From a bacterium (lineage in GTDB: Bacteria > Bacteroidota > Bacteroidia > Flavobacteriales_D > Crocinitomicaceae), in NCBI GenBank assembly GCA_024742305.1, contig JANSYQ010000006.1, positions 1 through 64,000 on the forward strand: 64,000 nucleotides of DNA, written 5' to 3'. Below the pieces are notes generated by a model. The model saw nothing but the letters and a program-made list of their open reading frames with translations, was not told the origin of the DNA and did not search any database. The position numbers were made by a program, and so were the translations under genes. Shown piece after piece: positions 1 through 9,208 of the stretch (position 1 is its first letter; each line of letters opens with the position of its first letter).

Positions 1-3000
1 AAATGGGTGTACGGATCATCTACTAGTATAGGCATCACACCGTACATGCGAATAGGTAGATCATTTTTCGTGCTATTGTGCGGTTGAATCATTGTGACAT
101 GCAAGAATGCATTCGGTGCCATATCCGCTGTCGTTACAAACTCATGAACGGTCTCACCTTCTTTCGTCTCGATCCAAAATTTCTTCACGATACGATCACT
201 TGTCTCCACGGAAACCAAGGCGCGTCCATTGGATGGCGACGGAATACTCAAGCGCACTGTTTCGCCTTTTGTGTACGTTTTTTTGTCTGTGGAGAAGGTA
301 AGCATCGTGGCTTTGGAAGCATCACTTCTGTTTGCTCGACTCCAGAAGGACCAATCGAAACGAACGATTTGTCCTGTTTCGTGTCCGCTTTCTACATCCG
401 TGGCTACCATCAAAAAATTGCCGTATTCGTATTTTGGAACGCTGAATGTAAAGTCCTTTCTTCCTTTGTACGTGTACAAGGTGGTATCACGGAACAGCAC
501 TGCAGATTCTTGATAATTGTAGGCCGTAACATTGCGGTCACCGGAATACCACCAATTTCTGTCCATTTTGTAGATGCGCAGGTGAATTTTTCGTTTTCCT
601 TGCAGCTTTCCCTGATCATCTACCGAGACAAACTTGAACGTATGCTTCTTGGCTGTCTCAAGAGTACGATCGTAAATAGAACCTTTTGGTGTTTTGAAAC
701 CAATATAAGTGTCGTACGGTGAATAGGTCGATGTTTTTCGATCGATGCTATAATCCCCACCTTTCTCATAAACCTTGGTGATGTAGTTGGCAAGCAACAT
801 TCCCGGTGATTCCGATATATCGGCAACAGCACTGGAGAAGTTCGCTGTACCATTTGCATCCAAATCTCCATCAAAAACGGTGAACTCTTGATAGCCACCA
901 TTGCGGATCGGTGAATCGAAATGATAGTCTTTGAACTGCTTAAACGCTGTTCGCATAGGGCGAAGCTGCAGTTCAACGTTGGCGTGGAGTCCATCAGCCT
1001 TGGCACCATGCAGCCACTCGGCTTTGATTTCGCAAGAATCCTTTTCGTTTGCCGTTTCCGCATCGAGGTATATTTTCAGTCGGTTCGGCTTGATGGTTTC
1101 AACTTTCAATAATTTGGAATAACGATAGTTCCCTACTACCACCTCCGCTTCGTAATTTCCGGTTTTTCCGTCAGCTCTTGTAGCCACGCGGAAGGTGTAG
1201 ATGCCATTCACGTGCGTATTTCGACTGATATCGTACAATGTGTTTCCCGACGGATCTTTCAATTCAAAGTTTACAGGATGATTGTCGGGCAGTTTGTTCT
1301 TTTTGTCCTGCAGCATAAAATTCACGTAGATGGAATCTCCCGGTCGCCAAACACCTCGCTCCGTGTACAGATATCCTTTAATTCCCTCTTGTGCATTCTC
1401 CCCCGAAACATCGAACTTACTCATTGAGTTCGCCTTTCCATCGGTTAGTTTTAAGTAACCACGTTGACGTCCGTTTTTAGCAATCATCAGGAAGGGTTTT
1501 CTTTTCAACTTCTGCGTGAACATTCCCTCTGAATTCGTACGACCTTTGGCGATCAACTTACCCACGTAATCGTAGTAGGCTACTTCGGTATTGATCATTG
1601 GGTCCGCAGTTATCATATCCGTGAGGAAAGCCGTTGATTTTTTATCGACTTCCAGCTTGAACATCATTCCGATGTTGGACGCCAAAATATTTCGTTGCAC
1701 CGCCGCGCCGTAATAGTAAGATTCGTCACAAGGAGAGCGATCGCTGTATCCGCCCCATGAGGAGTAACCATCAAATCCCCATCGGTGCCAGTCGCTCTCC
1801 GTCCAACCTTCACTGACCGTTTTCTCGAATTTCTTTTCCTTTTTATCGTTGCAATCGCATGTGGAATACGTTTTATTAAATCGAATAGCCACTTGATAAA
1901 TAGCACCCGGCTCAGCTTTGATCCACTTTTCAAGGTCGATGACGTGTCTGTTCCATTGATTCAAATCCATGGATTTATCGTAATCCAAGCGCACCTTGTT
2001 CTCCGCAATGATCTTTCCAAAACGCGTTAATTCATCGTCTCCATTCAAGTCATTCACCTGTAAAAAGTGTTGAATGTTCTTCTCATAAATTTTGATGATG
2101 CGCACATCCACTGCTTTCAAGGCAATTGCTTCTATCGGGAAAATAAGTCCTTGTGAGTTTGGCAAAATGGACCCCGAGCCAATCAAACGAACTTTAGGTT
2201 TTGCGGCTTCCAGCAGAATTTGATGTTTCACTGCCTTCTTCATTTTTCCATCGGCAACGTTTTTAATTCCCGCATCACAATGCACAGTATAATTTCCAGT
2301 CAAGCGATTGGGCAAGTAGACTCTTACGATATTGAAGTCGATGTCGTAAGTAAGTCCTTTGACGTTGTTTCCTTTATCATCTTCCACACGCACCAATCCG
2401 TTGAGCACCTGACCTAATTTTAAAGGATCTCCAAAACGAATTTCTATCTCTTGATCTTCATTATCGTTGACATTTACTCCCATTACAGAGAAATCATCCA
2501 ATGCTGCCACTTTGATCTTTCGTTCTCCTCTATCATCAGATCGAATGGGCTTCCCGTTCCAACGCACAGTAATCATACGTGCTTCATTTTTACGTTGGAT
2601 ACTGTCTAGTTGAAATGTAAATTCATTATCGTACGCATCTGCGAGCGTATACTTTTGCGGCTCGCCATCCAACAATACGGTCAGTGATTTCTTAAGCAGT
2701 TTTTGACTGACTTGGTCCCTTGTTTGGATGGTCCCAGTTAATTTTTGGAAACGAATTTCATGTCGGTTGTACGCTTGTAATCCGTCGACCTCAACGCTCA
2801 TTTCTTGTTGGAAGGTTGAAAATTGAAACTTGAACTCTTCGTAGCCATCCTTCACCTTGGTAAACTTGTTCAAATTCAGTGTAGCGGTAAAAAACTGTCC
2901 GGAAGGCAATTTCTTTTTGGGAATAAAACGAATAACACGATCACCGAATTGTTCCACCTCACCGTCTATTTCAGGAGAAATGCTGAAGTATTTCTGTAAT

Positions 3001-3239
3001 TGTTTGTTTGTCATTCCAGATGGAATTGGGTCGACCAACTCCACTCGGATAGCACCATCACGCTCTACCATTCCCGAGGTATACCCCGAAACGTATTCAC
3101 GATAATGCGGATCTACCTTGATAATTTCCGGGGATGAGTTCCCACAAGAGGCGAGAATACAGATAAGCAGACAAAAAATAAACAGGACTAGCGGAAAAGA
3201 GATTCCGGTTTTTACCTTGGCATACGACGGATGTTTCAT
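1..3239 (-). CDS. Alpha-2-macroglobulin family lipoprotein (partial, C-terminus beyond window)
   Basis: One open frame runs from an ATG at 3239 to the left edge, about 1,079 codons. The N-terminus has a hydrophobic segment ending in lipobox LASC (Cys32), so it should be a lipoprotein. Family marks are YTERGVWRPGD in the middle (MG2-type domains) and LPIRMYGVMPILVDDP near the window edge, as in the very large Bacteroidota alpha-2-macroglobulins of about 1,800-1,900 residues. The family traps proteases or protects the envelope, often beside penicillin-binding protein 1C; that partner and any thioester motif would lie outside the window. No frameshift was seen along the part I translated. Confident for family; role inferred. 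Confidence 0.88.
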   Translation of the reverse strand, partial: MKHPSYAKVKTGISFPLVLFIFCLLICILASCGNSSPEIIKVDPHYREYVSGYTSGMVERDGAIRVELVDPIPSGMTNKQLQKYFSISPEIDGEVEQFGDRVIRFIPKKKLPSGQFFTATLNLNKFTKVKDGYEEFKFQFSTFQQEMSVEVDGLQAYNRHEIRFQKLTGTIQTRDQVSQKLLKKSLTVLLDGEPQKYTLADAYDNEFTFQLDSIQRKNEARMITVRWNGKPIRSDDRGERKIKVAALDDFSVMGVNVNDNEDQEIEIRFGDPLKLGQVLNGLVRVEDDKGNNVKGLTYDIDFNIVRVYLPNRLTGNYTVHCDAGIKNVADGKMKKAVKHQILLEAAKPKVRLIGSGSILPNSQGLIFPIEAIALKAVDVRIIKIYEKNIQHFLQVNDLNGDDELTRFGKIIAENKVRLDYDKSMDLNQWNRHVIDLEKWIKAEPGAIYQVAIRFNKTYSTCDCNDKKEKKFEKTVSEGWTESDWHRWGFDGYSSWGGYSDRSPCDESYYYGAAVQRNILASNIGMMFKLEVDKKSTAFLTDMITADPMINTEVAYYDYVGKLIAKGRTNSEGMFTQKLKRKPFLMIAKNGRQRGYLKLTDGKANSMSKFDVSGENAQEGIKGYLYTERGVWRPGDSIYVNFMLQDKKNKLPDNHPVNFELKDPSGNTLYDISRNTHVNGIYTFRVATRADGKTGNYEAEVVVGNYRYSKLLKVETIKPNRLKIYLDAETANEKDSCEIKAEWLHGAKADGLHANVELQLRPMRTAFKQFKDYHFDSPIRNGGYQEFTVFDGDLDANGTANFSSAVADISESPGMLLANYITKVYEKGGDYSIDRKTSTYSPYDTYIGFKTPKGSIYDRTLETAKKHTFKFVSVDDQGKLQGKRKIHLRIYKMDRNWWYSGDRNVTAYNYQESAVLFRDTTLYTYKGRKDFTFSVPKYEYGNFLMVATDVESGHETGQIVRFDWSFWSRANRSDASKATMLTFSTDKKTYTKGETVRLSIPSPSNGRALVSVETSDRIVKKFWIETKEGETVHEFVTTADMAPNAFLHVTMIQPHNSTKNDLPIRMYGVMPILVDDPYTH

Positions 3240-3243
3240 AACA

Positions 3244-3263
3244 CAGATTTTGACACAAATCTG
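3244..3263 (-). promoter_or_regulatory. Small inverted repeat in the leader of the alpha-2-macroglobulin gene
   Basis: CAGATTT, six bases, AAATCTG: a perfect 7-bp inverted repeat starting five bases upstream of the start codon at 3239. It could form a weak hairpin near the ribosome landing site or be an operator. No function is known. Confidence 0.3.
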
Positions 3264-3401
3264 CGTTCTTTCACGCGCAATTATATAGGTGTTTGATTAA
3301 GCGTTGGTGTTTTTTGAGAATTCGTTTTCGGCAACATCAATTAACTCAGCACGAGTTTACTCGGGTGTGAACACGGCATCTAACTTTGATATTATTCTGA
3401 T

Positions 3402-4478
3402 TTAGTTTCGAATAAGAGTTACGTGACCATGTCGAGTATGCATTGTTTCTGAACTGTCTGTATACTCTAAGGTCCAAAAATAGACACCTTCAACACATGA
3501 CTTTTCATTCAGCGTTCCGTCCCAACCATTTATCATGTCTGTGGTTTCTGTAATGAGGTTACCCCAGCGATTAAAAATTTTTAGCGTAGGTTGACATTCA
3601 CCACCATACCACCTTGGAATGAAACGGTCATTTAAATTGTCTTCATTGGGCGTGAATACATTAGGCATGTCAATTTCGCATGGACAGAAATCCTGCACGA
3701 CTTCAATCGTATCAGAATACTCACAACCATCTAGGGTTACGTCCACACTGTAAATTCCTGGTTGTGAAATCTCGTAAGGATTGTCACTAGATCCATCTGC
3801 CCATTGCATTGTTGTGTAGTTGTCTGAAACCGAAACTTGTATGGATTCACCGTCGCAAATTCCAAATTCATCACCCACCTCAAAATTATACGAAGCGCAC
3901 GGATCTTGTATACTTAAGTCGTCAAACCAAAGAGCATATTGCCCGATTCCACCTGTAAGAATCGTGAAGTTGTGATTTCCAGCGCTTATTGACACTGTAA
4001 CACTATAGAAAGTCCAAGGCGTATTGGATGGAACCTCTATACTCGGACTTACCTCAGCCCCATCTACGGCTAAAGAAAAATGAGCTGTACTCGTGTTTTG
4101 ATGAACATCACCTGGTCCTTCCGGCCCGCAGTACCATATTCCCAATTCGACTTGAGTTGAAGTTGGAAAATTAATATCATATGTCCTTACGAAATCTCCT
4201 CCAGCATAGAAGTACAAGTAACCTGATCCACTATGCGCACCGAGCGAATTAGTATGGTTTACAGCCATTGGACCAACACCTACACATCCCAAATCGCCAG
4301 TAACATAAACTGGATGTACACCATCAATGACCCTGCCGGCATCGTTGTAACAGGTAAAACTTGGTGGACACTGACACAAAGTAGAATCACCATCTTCAAA
4401 GTCAAAGCTGATATTAACTTGGGAATAGCCCACGAAAACGCAAGCGTATAAGCAGAGTAATAGGCACAATTTTGTCAT
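3402..4478 (-). CDS. Secreted protein with type B T9SS C-terminal sorting domain
   Basis: 358 residues. A signal peptide (residues 1-20, ending GYSQ) is followed by a beta-sandwich-like region (about 30-195), an Ig-like segment (about 200-268) and, from residue 275, the CHU_C/type B sorting domain: FTPNEDNLNDRF, then KIFNRWGNLI, GWDG and EGVYFW. Type B domains send proteins through the type IX system, usually to the cell surface or medium. The N-terminal region gives no enzyme family; sugar- or surface-binding is possible. It is a single gene between two unrelated neighbours, with no obvious operon. Confidence 0.85.
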   Translation of the reverse strand: MTKLCLLLCLYACVFVGYSQVNISFDFEDGDSTLCQCPPSFTCYNDAGRVIDGVHPVYVTGDLGCVGVGPMAVNHTNSLGAHSGSGYLYFYAGGDFVRTYDINFPTSTQVELGIWYCGPEGPGDVHQNTSTAHFSLAVDGAEVSPSIEVPSNTPWTFYSVTVSISAGNHNFTILTGGIGQYALWFDDLSIQDPCASYNFEVGDEFGICDGESIQVSVSDNYTTMQWADGSSDNPYEISQPGIYSVDVTLDGCEYSDTIEVVQDFCPCEIDMPNVFTPNEDNLNDRFIPRWYGGECQPTLKIFNRWGNLITETTDMINGWDGTLNEKSCVEGVYFWTLEYTDSSETMHTRHGHVTLIRN

Positions 4479-4576
4479 AGACTATTTGGAACGAAGGAAA
4501 AGGGAAAAACGTTGATGTTACCTAAATCATGTACATAAAACTCAAAGACGAGAACGAGTGCAAACAACAATCTCTA

Positions 4577-5251
4577 TTAGGTGAGCACAGCCATCGTGTT
4601 CCAAGCTATATGGCAAACCACCGTTGGACCAATGGAGCGCGATTTAAAATATATAAATCCCAACAGCAGCCCCCCAAAGAAAGTAATATACATGTGTCGA
4701 ATTCGAACAGGTCCAAGCCCAAGTAAATGGTGCCCTAAACTCAAATGAATAAATCCAAAAAGTACAGCGGCTACAAAAATAGCTATCACAACGTGCATTT
4801 TCTTTTGAAGTTTGCGCTGTATAAATTGGCGAAAAAAGAGTTCTTCCGTTATTGGGATTAAAATTAGAGTACTTAAAATGTTCAGGTCCGAAAAACTATC
4901 CCAGTTACTAAATTCATAGGAAACGTTGTACGTTTCACCGGAGAAGGCGTTATATAATGCATTCAAAGGTGTTTGAATGAATATAAAACTAGCTCCCAAA
5001 GCACAGGCAATGGCATACCAGCGCCAAGAAGCACTTAATGTGAATTCTGAACGGTTTGTTTTATTCACAAGGGTAAAAAGAGTGGTAAAAAATAGGAAAA
5101 GAACGCCCGTTATAAAATAATTGTTGCTAAGTAGGAAGGGAAAATCAAAATAGTAAGGTATCAGCACCCACAAGTTGATTATTTCAATAGAAACAAGATA
5201 AAGCACTGTGAACAGCAACGCTAACAATATATGTCCTACCGCATACTTCAA
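4577..5251 (-). CDS. CPBP family intramembrane glutamic protease
   Basis: 224 residues with several hydrophobic segments. The CPBP (Abi/CAAX protease-like) motifs are in order: EELFFRQF (Glu136, Glu137, Arg141), FGFIHL (His169), and HIAWN (His214, Asn218). These polar residues form the membrane-embedded active site of the family. Bacterial members act in prenyl-protein processing, bacteriocin self-protection or regulated proteolysis, and the substrate cannot be told here. The start at 5251 leads straight into a hydrophobic helix. The gene lies downstream of recX but is separated from it by a heptamer repeat array, so co-transcription is uncertain. Confidence 0.85.
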   Translation of the reverse strand: MKYAVGHILLALLFTVLYLVSIEIINLWVLIPYYFDFPFLLSNNYFITGVLFLFFTTLFTLVNKTNRSEFTLSASWRWYAIACALGASFIFIQTPLNALYNAFSGETYNVSYEFSNWDSFSDLNILSTLILIPITEELFFRQFIQRKLQKKMHVVIAIFVAAVLFGFIHLSLGHHLLGLGPVRIRHMYITFFGGLLLGFIYFKSRSIGPTVVCHIAWNTMAVLT

Positions 5252-5345
5252 TTTTTACCTCTCTTTCAGGAATTTATACCTCACATCTCGATATTTCGGT
5301 GAGCTCGATACATCGCAAGCTCGATGACCGTCATTCATGATTCAA

Positions 5346-5401
5346 TATTCCTTATTCCTTATTCCTTATTCCTTATTCCTTATTCCTTATTCCTTATTCC
5401 T
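5346..5401. repeat. Tandem array of the heptamer TATTCCT (8 copies)
   Basis: Eight head-to-tail copies of TATTCCT fill the gap between recX and the CPBP protease gene, with decayed copies (ATTCATA, ATTCCTA) on the recX side up to the recX stop codon. The same unit occurs four times at 36023-36050. Confidence 0.9.
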
Positions 5402-5420
5402 TATTTATGATTCATAATTC

Positions 5421-5894
5421 CTAATTCATAATTCCCTCAACAACTTTCCGCACAAACTCCGTCTCATAGCCCTTTCCAGACAAGTACCGATACAACTTCA
5501 CTTTCTTGTTGTAATCATCCGGACCTTTCAGCGTAGAATACTTATACTCGGCCAACCGTTTTAGATTTCCGAAGTAGACTTCGTCCTCAATACCTGTCAG
5601 AGCTTTCTTGATAGAATAGTCGGATATGGCTTTTTGTTTGAGATGCTGACGGATTTTAATTTTCCCCCAGCGTTTGATGTTCACCTTACCCGACACGTAT
5701 GCATCGGCGAAGCGCTCTTCACTCAGAAAATTGTTGGCAATTAAATCAGCCAGCAAGGCGTCCCGATCTTCTTGATCGAGTCCCCACGTACGCATTTTGC
5801 GATCCAGTTCTTGAGAACAGCGCTCCTGATAAGCGCAGAGAGCCTCTAACTTAGTCTTCGCTTCCAACAAAGAATATTTGCGCCCTGAGTTCAT
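5421..5894 (-). CDS. recX: Regulatory protein RecX
   Basis: 157 residues, the normal size. Three-helix RecX repeats are recognisable: a central segment with NNFLSEERFADAYV and RWGKIKIRQHLKQK, followed by DEVYFGNLKRLAEYKY and a C-terminal module ending in GYETEFVRKVVEG. RecX binds RecA filaments and limits recombinase activity; recA is not in this window. The start codon overlaps the RNase E/G stop by one base (TGATG), so the two are probably translationally coupled. Confidence 0.88.
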   Translation of the reverse strand: MNSGRKYSLLEAKTKLEALCAYQERCSQELDRKMRTWGLDQEDRDALLADLIANNFLSEERFADAYVSGKVNIKRWGKIKIRQHLKQKAISDYSIKKALTGIEDEVYFGNLKRLAEYKYSTLKGPDDYNKKVKLYRYLSGKGYETEFVRKVVEGIMN

Positions 5895-7444
5895 CAGAGC
5901 GCAATTTCTTCCTTCTTATCGTCTAAAAATGAGTATTCCAGTAGGTGATTTGAAGAGTCGGGTTGAATTGATACCCACTTCTTGTATTTCATCCACCACT
6001 TCACCTGTCGCGAAACCATCCCTTTTTTGAAGTACGACTCCAAATAAGGATGTACACGCAAAGTCAATTTCTTGATGCCGCCATTCTTCATCAAATGATC
6101 AAGGTTCGACTCAATTTCCTCCGCGTACAGAATAGACGCCTGAACTTCACCGGTTCCGTTACATGTTGGACACGTCTCCGAAGTATTGATATCCGTTTCA
6201 GGTCGCACACGCTGACGCGTAATCTCAACCACTCCAAATTTCGATGGAGGTAAAATGTTGTGCTTGGCACGGTCGTTCGACATCGCCTTCTTCAATGCAT
6301 CATGCAATGCCTTGTTGTTGGCGCGGTCATGCATATCAATAAAGTCGATACAAACGATTCCTCCCATGTCGCGCAGTTGCAATACACGGGCAATTTCCTT
6401 CGCCGCTTCTGTATTGGTAGCTAATGCATTGCTCTCTTGTCCATCGGCACCCTTACGGTTACCGCTGTTCACATCAATCACGTGCATCGCCTCGGTATGC
6501 TCGATAATCAAATACCCTCCACTTGGAAGCGGTACTTTCTTTCCAAACAACGATTTGATTTGCTTGTTGATTCCGAAGCGTTCGAATATCGGCAATTTGC
6601 CATCGTAATGACGAATGATTTTCTCACGACCAGGAGCAATTCCTGAAACATACTCGCGGAGGTTATCCGCCATTTCATCATCATTGACATGGATATTGGT
6701 AAAGTCTGCATTCAACAAATCACGTAGGATAGACGATGTCTTATCGATTTCTCCAAGTACGCGCGAAGGTGGTTTTGCCTCCTTCAGGTTGCCATGCATT
6801 TTCTTCCACTTGTTGACCAGATTCTTCAAATCCTGATCCAACATTTCGACCTTTTTTCCTTCTGCTACCGTTCGAATGATCACACCGAAATTTTTCGGTT
6901 TGATGGCATTCATTAATTCTTTTAATCGAGCGCGTTCCTCATTGTCTTTGATCTTCTGAGAAATCGACACTTTGTTGGAAAACGGTACCAATACTAGGTA
7001 ACGTCCTGCTAGGGTAATTTCGGCGCACAACCTCGGTCCTTTCGAGGAGATGGGCTCTTTGGCTACCTGAACCAAAATCGGAGCGGACGAAGAAACGACA
7101 TCGTTAATTTTCCCATCCTTGGGAATGTCTTTCTCGCCTTTGAAGTAAAGAAGATCGGCTACGTTTTGCTTACCTTTTAGTGTACTTCGGGAAAACTTGT
7201 TTAATGAATTGAATTGTGGGCCAAGGTCTAAATAATGCAGGAATGCATCTTTTTCATAGCCTACGTCAACGAATGCAGCATTTAAACTGGGAACTACTTT
7301 ACGAACTTTTCCGAGGTAGATATCACCTACAGAATATTCGTTTTTTCCCGGCTGCTCTTCATGCAACTCAATAAGTTTTCCGTCTTCGAGCAAGGCAAGC
7401 ACGATACCACCGTTTCGGGTATCGACTACTAGTTCTAAACTCAC
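5894..7444 (-). CDS. rng: Ribonuclease E/G family endoribonuclease
   Basis: 516 residues, RNase G length without the long RNase E scaffold tail. An S1-type RNA-binding domain covers about residues 36-130 (SVGDIYLGKVRKVVPSLNAA). The catalytic part has HVIDVNSG (Asp324) and CIDFIDM (Asp367), matching the two metal-binding aspartates of the family, and a Zn-link CPTC at 425-428. It cleaves single-stranded RNA during rRNA maturation and mRNA decay. It is the first gene of a unit with recX, and lies downstream of a ribosome-associated small gene. Whether to call it Rne or Rng cannot be settled by eye. Confidence 0.92.
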   Translation of the reverse strand: MSLELVVDTRNGGIVLALLEDGKLIELHEEQPGKNEYSVGDIYLGKVRKVVPSLNAAFVDVGYEKDAFLHYLDLGPQFNSLNKFSRSTLKGKQNVADLLYFKGEKDIPKDGKINDVVSSSAPILVQVAKEPISSKGPRLCAEITLAGRYLVLVPFSNKVSISQKIKDNEERARLKELMNAIKPKNFGVIIRTVAEGKKVEMLDQDLKNLVNKWKKMHGNLKEAKPPSRVLGEIDKTSSILRDLLNADFTNIHVNDDEMADNLREYVSGIAPGREKIIRHYDGKLPIFERFGINKQIKSLFGKKVPLPSGGYLIIEHTEAMHVIDVNSGNRKGADGQESNALATNTEAAKEIARVLQLRDMGGIVCIDFIDMHDRANNKALHDALKKAMSNDRAKHNILPPSKFGVVEITRQRVRPETDINTSETCPTCNGTGEVQASILYAEEIESNLDHLMKNGGIKKLTLRVHPYLESYFKKGMVSRQVKWWMKYKKWVSIQPDSSNHLLEYSFLDDKKEEIAL

Positions 7445-7522
7445 GAAAGCCTTATTTAGTTAATAAAACAGAAAAACTTAGCAGGGCTTGCCTACTAAGC
7501 TTTCAATACGATTCAAGAGAAA

Positions 7523-7615
7523 TTATTTTTTCTTCTTGTGACGATTTTTTCTTAGTCTCTTTTTACGCTTGTGCGTAGACATCTTATGTCTTTTTCTTTT
7601 TTTACCGCTTGGCAT
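7523..7615 (-). CDS. AURKAIP1/COX24-domain (mS38-like) microprotein, 30 residues
   Basis: A 30-codon frame starting MPSGKKRKRHKMSTHKRKK and ending in a run of lysines. About two thirds of the residues are Lys, Arg or His. This sequence type is conserved in Bacteroidota and resembles the C-terminal core of mitochondrial ribosomal protein mS38 (AURKAIP1/COX24). The expected place of action is the ribosome, contacting rRNA. It sits alone between the RNase gene and the HU terminator. The ATG at 7615 is the only sensible start. The family call comes from remembered sequence, not a search. Confidence 0.8.
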   Translation of the reverse strand: MPSGKKRKRHKMSTHKRKKRLRKNRHKKKK

Positions 7616-7671
7616 AATTTCTATATATTTTGTTAAACTTCTATTTTCAAGTCAATGTCCTCATTCAGAGG

Positions 7672-7704
7672 AAAAAAAACACCCTCACTAAAAAAGTGAG
7701 AGTG
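7672..7704 (-). terminator. Rho-independent terminator of the HU gene
   Basis: Read on the minus strand: CACTCTCACT, loop TTTTT, AGTGAGGGTG, then eight T. The stem is ten pairs including one G-U. It lies 53 bases after the HU stop codon. Confidence 0.9.
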
Positions 7705-7756
7705 CAAAAGTAATAAAACGATTTGAAATTTCTCTCAATTCGTCAGTATCATTTAA

Positions 7757-8047
7757 TTAACCCACCTTCACGTTGGTCTTCACCTCTTCAACGAAGGTTT
7801 TCGCAGGCTTGAATGATGGAATGTTGTGTGCAGGAATGATGATCGCTGTATTTTTTGAGATGTTTCGTCCTGTTTTTTCAGCACGCTCCTTCATTACAAA
7901 GCTTCCAAATCCTCGCAAGTAAACATTTTGCCCTTTCGAAAGAGATCCCTTCACGGAGTTCATGAATGCTTCAACAGCTTTCAACGCCTCTGTACGCTCT
8001 AATCCAGTCTCTTCTACAATCTCTGCAACGATGTCTGCCTTCGTCAT
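7757..8047 (-). CDS. HU family DNA-binding protein
   Basis: 96 residues. The start MTKADIVAEIVEETGLER, then a beta-arm region with RGFGSFVMKERAEKTGRNI and the C-terminal IPSFKPAKTFVEEVK match the HU/IHF fold: two helices, a DNA-bending arm and a closing helix. It packs and bends the chromosome as a dimer. It has its own terminator and is divergent from mutY across about 107 bp of AT-rich sequence. HU versus an IHF subunit cannot be separated by eye; HU is usual in this phylum. Confidence 0.93.
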   Translation of the reverse strand: MTKADIVAEIVEETGLERTEALKAVEAFMNSVKGSLSKGQNVYLRGFGSFVMKERAEKTGRNISKNTAIIIPAHNIPSFKPAKTFVEEVKTNVKVG

Positions 8048-8154
8048 ATCTTATTGATTTTTATGATGTTTAAAATTTGATTTGACGGCAAAAATACGCC
8101 ACTTTTTGGTTTATTGGTTAGTTTTACAACAATTAATTCGTCGTTTTTCTCTGA

Positions 8155-9168
8155 ATGCAGAATTTCTCCCTATTAATCACCGAATGGTATAGACAAAATA
8201 AGCGTGAGCTCCCATGGAGGAGTGTGTCAGATCCGTATACTATATGGCTGTCTGAAATCATTTTACAACAAACTCGGGTAGAACAAGGAAGGGCTTACTT
8301 TCAAAAATTTGTGGATCATTATCCAACGGTAATCGACCTTGCTAATGCCTCCGAACAAGACGTTTTAAATGATTGGCAGGGATTGGGCTATTACAGTCGT
8401 GCTAGAAACCTACATGCATCCGCAAAATACATTCGGGATGAACTCAACGGAGTCTTTCCTCAAACGTATGATGAAATCATCAAATTAAAGGGTGTAGGGA
8501 AATATACTGCAGCAGCCATTGCGTCTTTTGCATTTAATGAACCGAAGGCCGTCGTGGATGGAAACGTTTATCGCTTTTTGAGTCGTGTATTTAATATGGA
8601 TACGCCCATAGATTCAACAAAGGGTCAAAAAGATTTTCAACTTCTCGCCGATAGTTTGATTTCGAAGGAGAACCCTGCTGATCACAATCAAGCGATGATG
8701 GAAATTGGCGCCATGGTCTGTACTCCAACCCAGCCAAAATGCCTGTTTTGTCCAGTTTCTGAATTGTGCGAAGCCAGAGAGAAGGGTACCTACTTAGATT
8801 TACCCGTAAAATCGAAGAAAACAAAGGTTAGCAATCGCTATTTCCACTATTTGATCTTCAACGAATCGGGTAAAACAATCATTGAGCAACGCACGGAAAA
8901 AGGTATCTGGCAAAAATTGTATCAATTTCCTTTGGTAGAAACCACCACAAAAAAGTGGACCGAAATCCCCAAAAACTGTGTTCACGTTTCAGATGAAATT
9001 GTACACAAACTAAGTCACCAACATATTCATGCTAAGTTCTATACCATTGATGGCTTCCCCGAAAAACTAGAAGACCGTTTTGTAACAATCAGCAGCGAAG
9101 ATATTCAGGATTTTCCTCTTCCAAGAATTATTGATCGTTATCTAGAAAAGCATACCTTTGATCTCTAA
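8155..9168 (+). CDS. mutY: A/G-specific adenine glycosylase MutY
   Basis: 337 residues. The helix-hairpin-helix has LKGVGKYTAAAIASF (112-126). Catalytic residues are Glu34 (LSEIILQQTRV) and Asp135 (VVDGNV). The 4Fe-4S cysteines are 189, 196, 199 and 205 with the C-X6-C-X2-C-X5-C spacing. A NUDIX-like C-terminal domain (about 228-337) reads the 8-oxoguanine partner. The enzyme removes adenine mispaired with 8-oxoguanine. It begins a plus-strand run mutY-ssb-gldE-gldD, a conserved order in gliding Flavobacteriia. Confidence 0.95.
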   Translation: MQNFSLLITEWYRQNKRELPWRSVSDPYTIWLSEIILQQTRVEQGRAYFQKFVDHYPTVIDLANASEQDVLNDWQGLGYYSRARNLHASAKYIRDELNGVFPQTYDEIIKLKGVGKYTAAAIASFAFNEPKAVVDGNVYRFLSRVFNMDTPIDSTKGQKDFQLLADSLISKENPADHNQAMMEIGAMVCTPTQPKCLFCPVSELCEAREKGTYLDLPVKSKKTKVSNRYFHYLIFNESGKTIIEQRTEKGIWQKLYQFPLVETTTKKWTEIPKNCVHVSDEIVHKLSHQHIHAKFYTIDGFPEKLEDRFVTISSEDIQDFPLPRIIDRYLEKHTFDL

Positions 9169-9208
9169 TTTTTTGTATTTTTAATTCAATCATCTTAGAT
9201 TCAATTCT

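Noticed and set aside
78-722. Plus-strand open frame of 214 codons at the left edge
   Set aside because: It lies opposite the alpha-2-macroglobulin gene, whose frame is intact and has clear family motifs; the plus-strand translation is Cys/His/Phe-rich without any domain.
5346-5401. Heptamer array as a CRISPR
   Set aside because: Units are 7 bp with no spacers and no cas genes are nearby; it is a simple tandem repeat.
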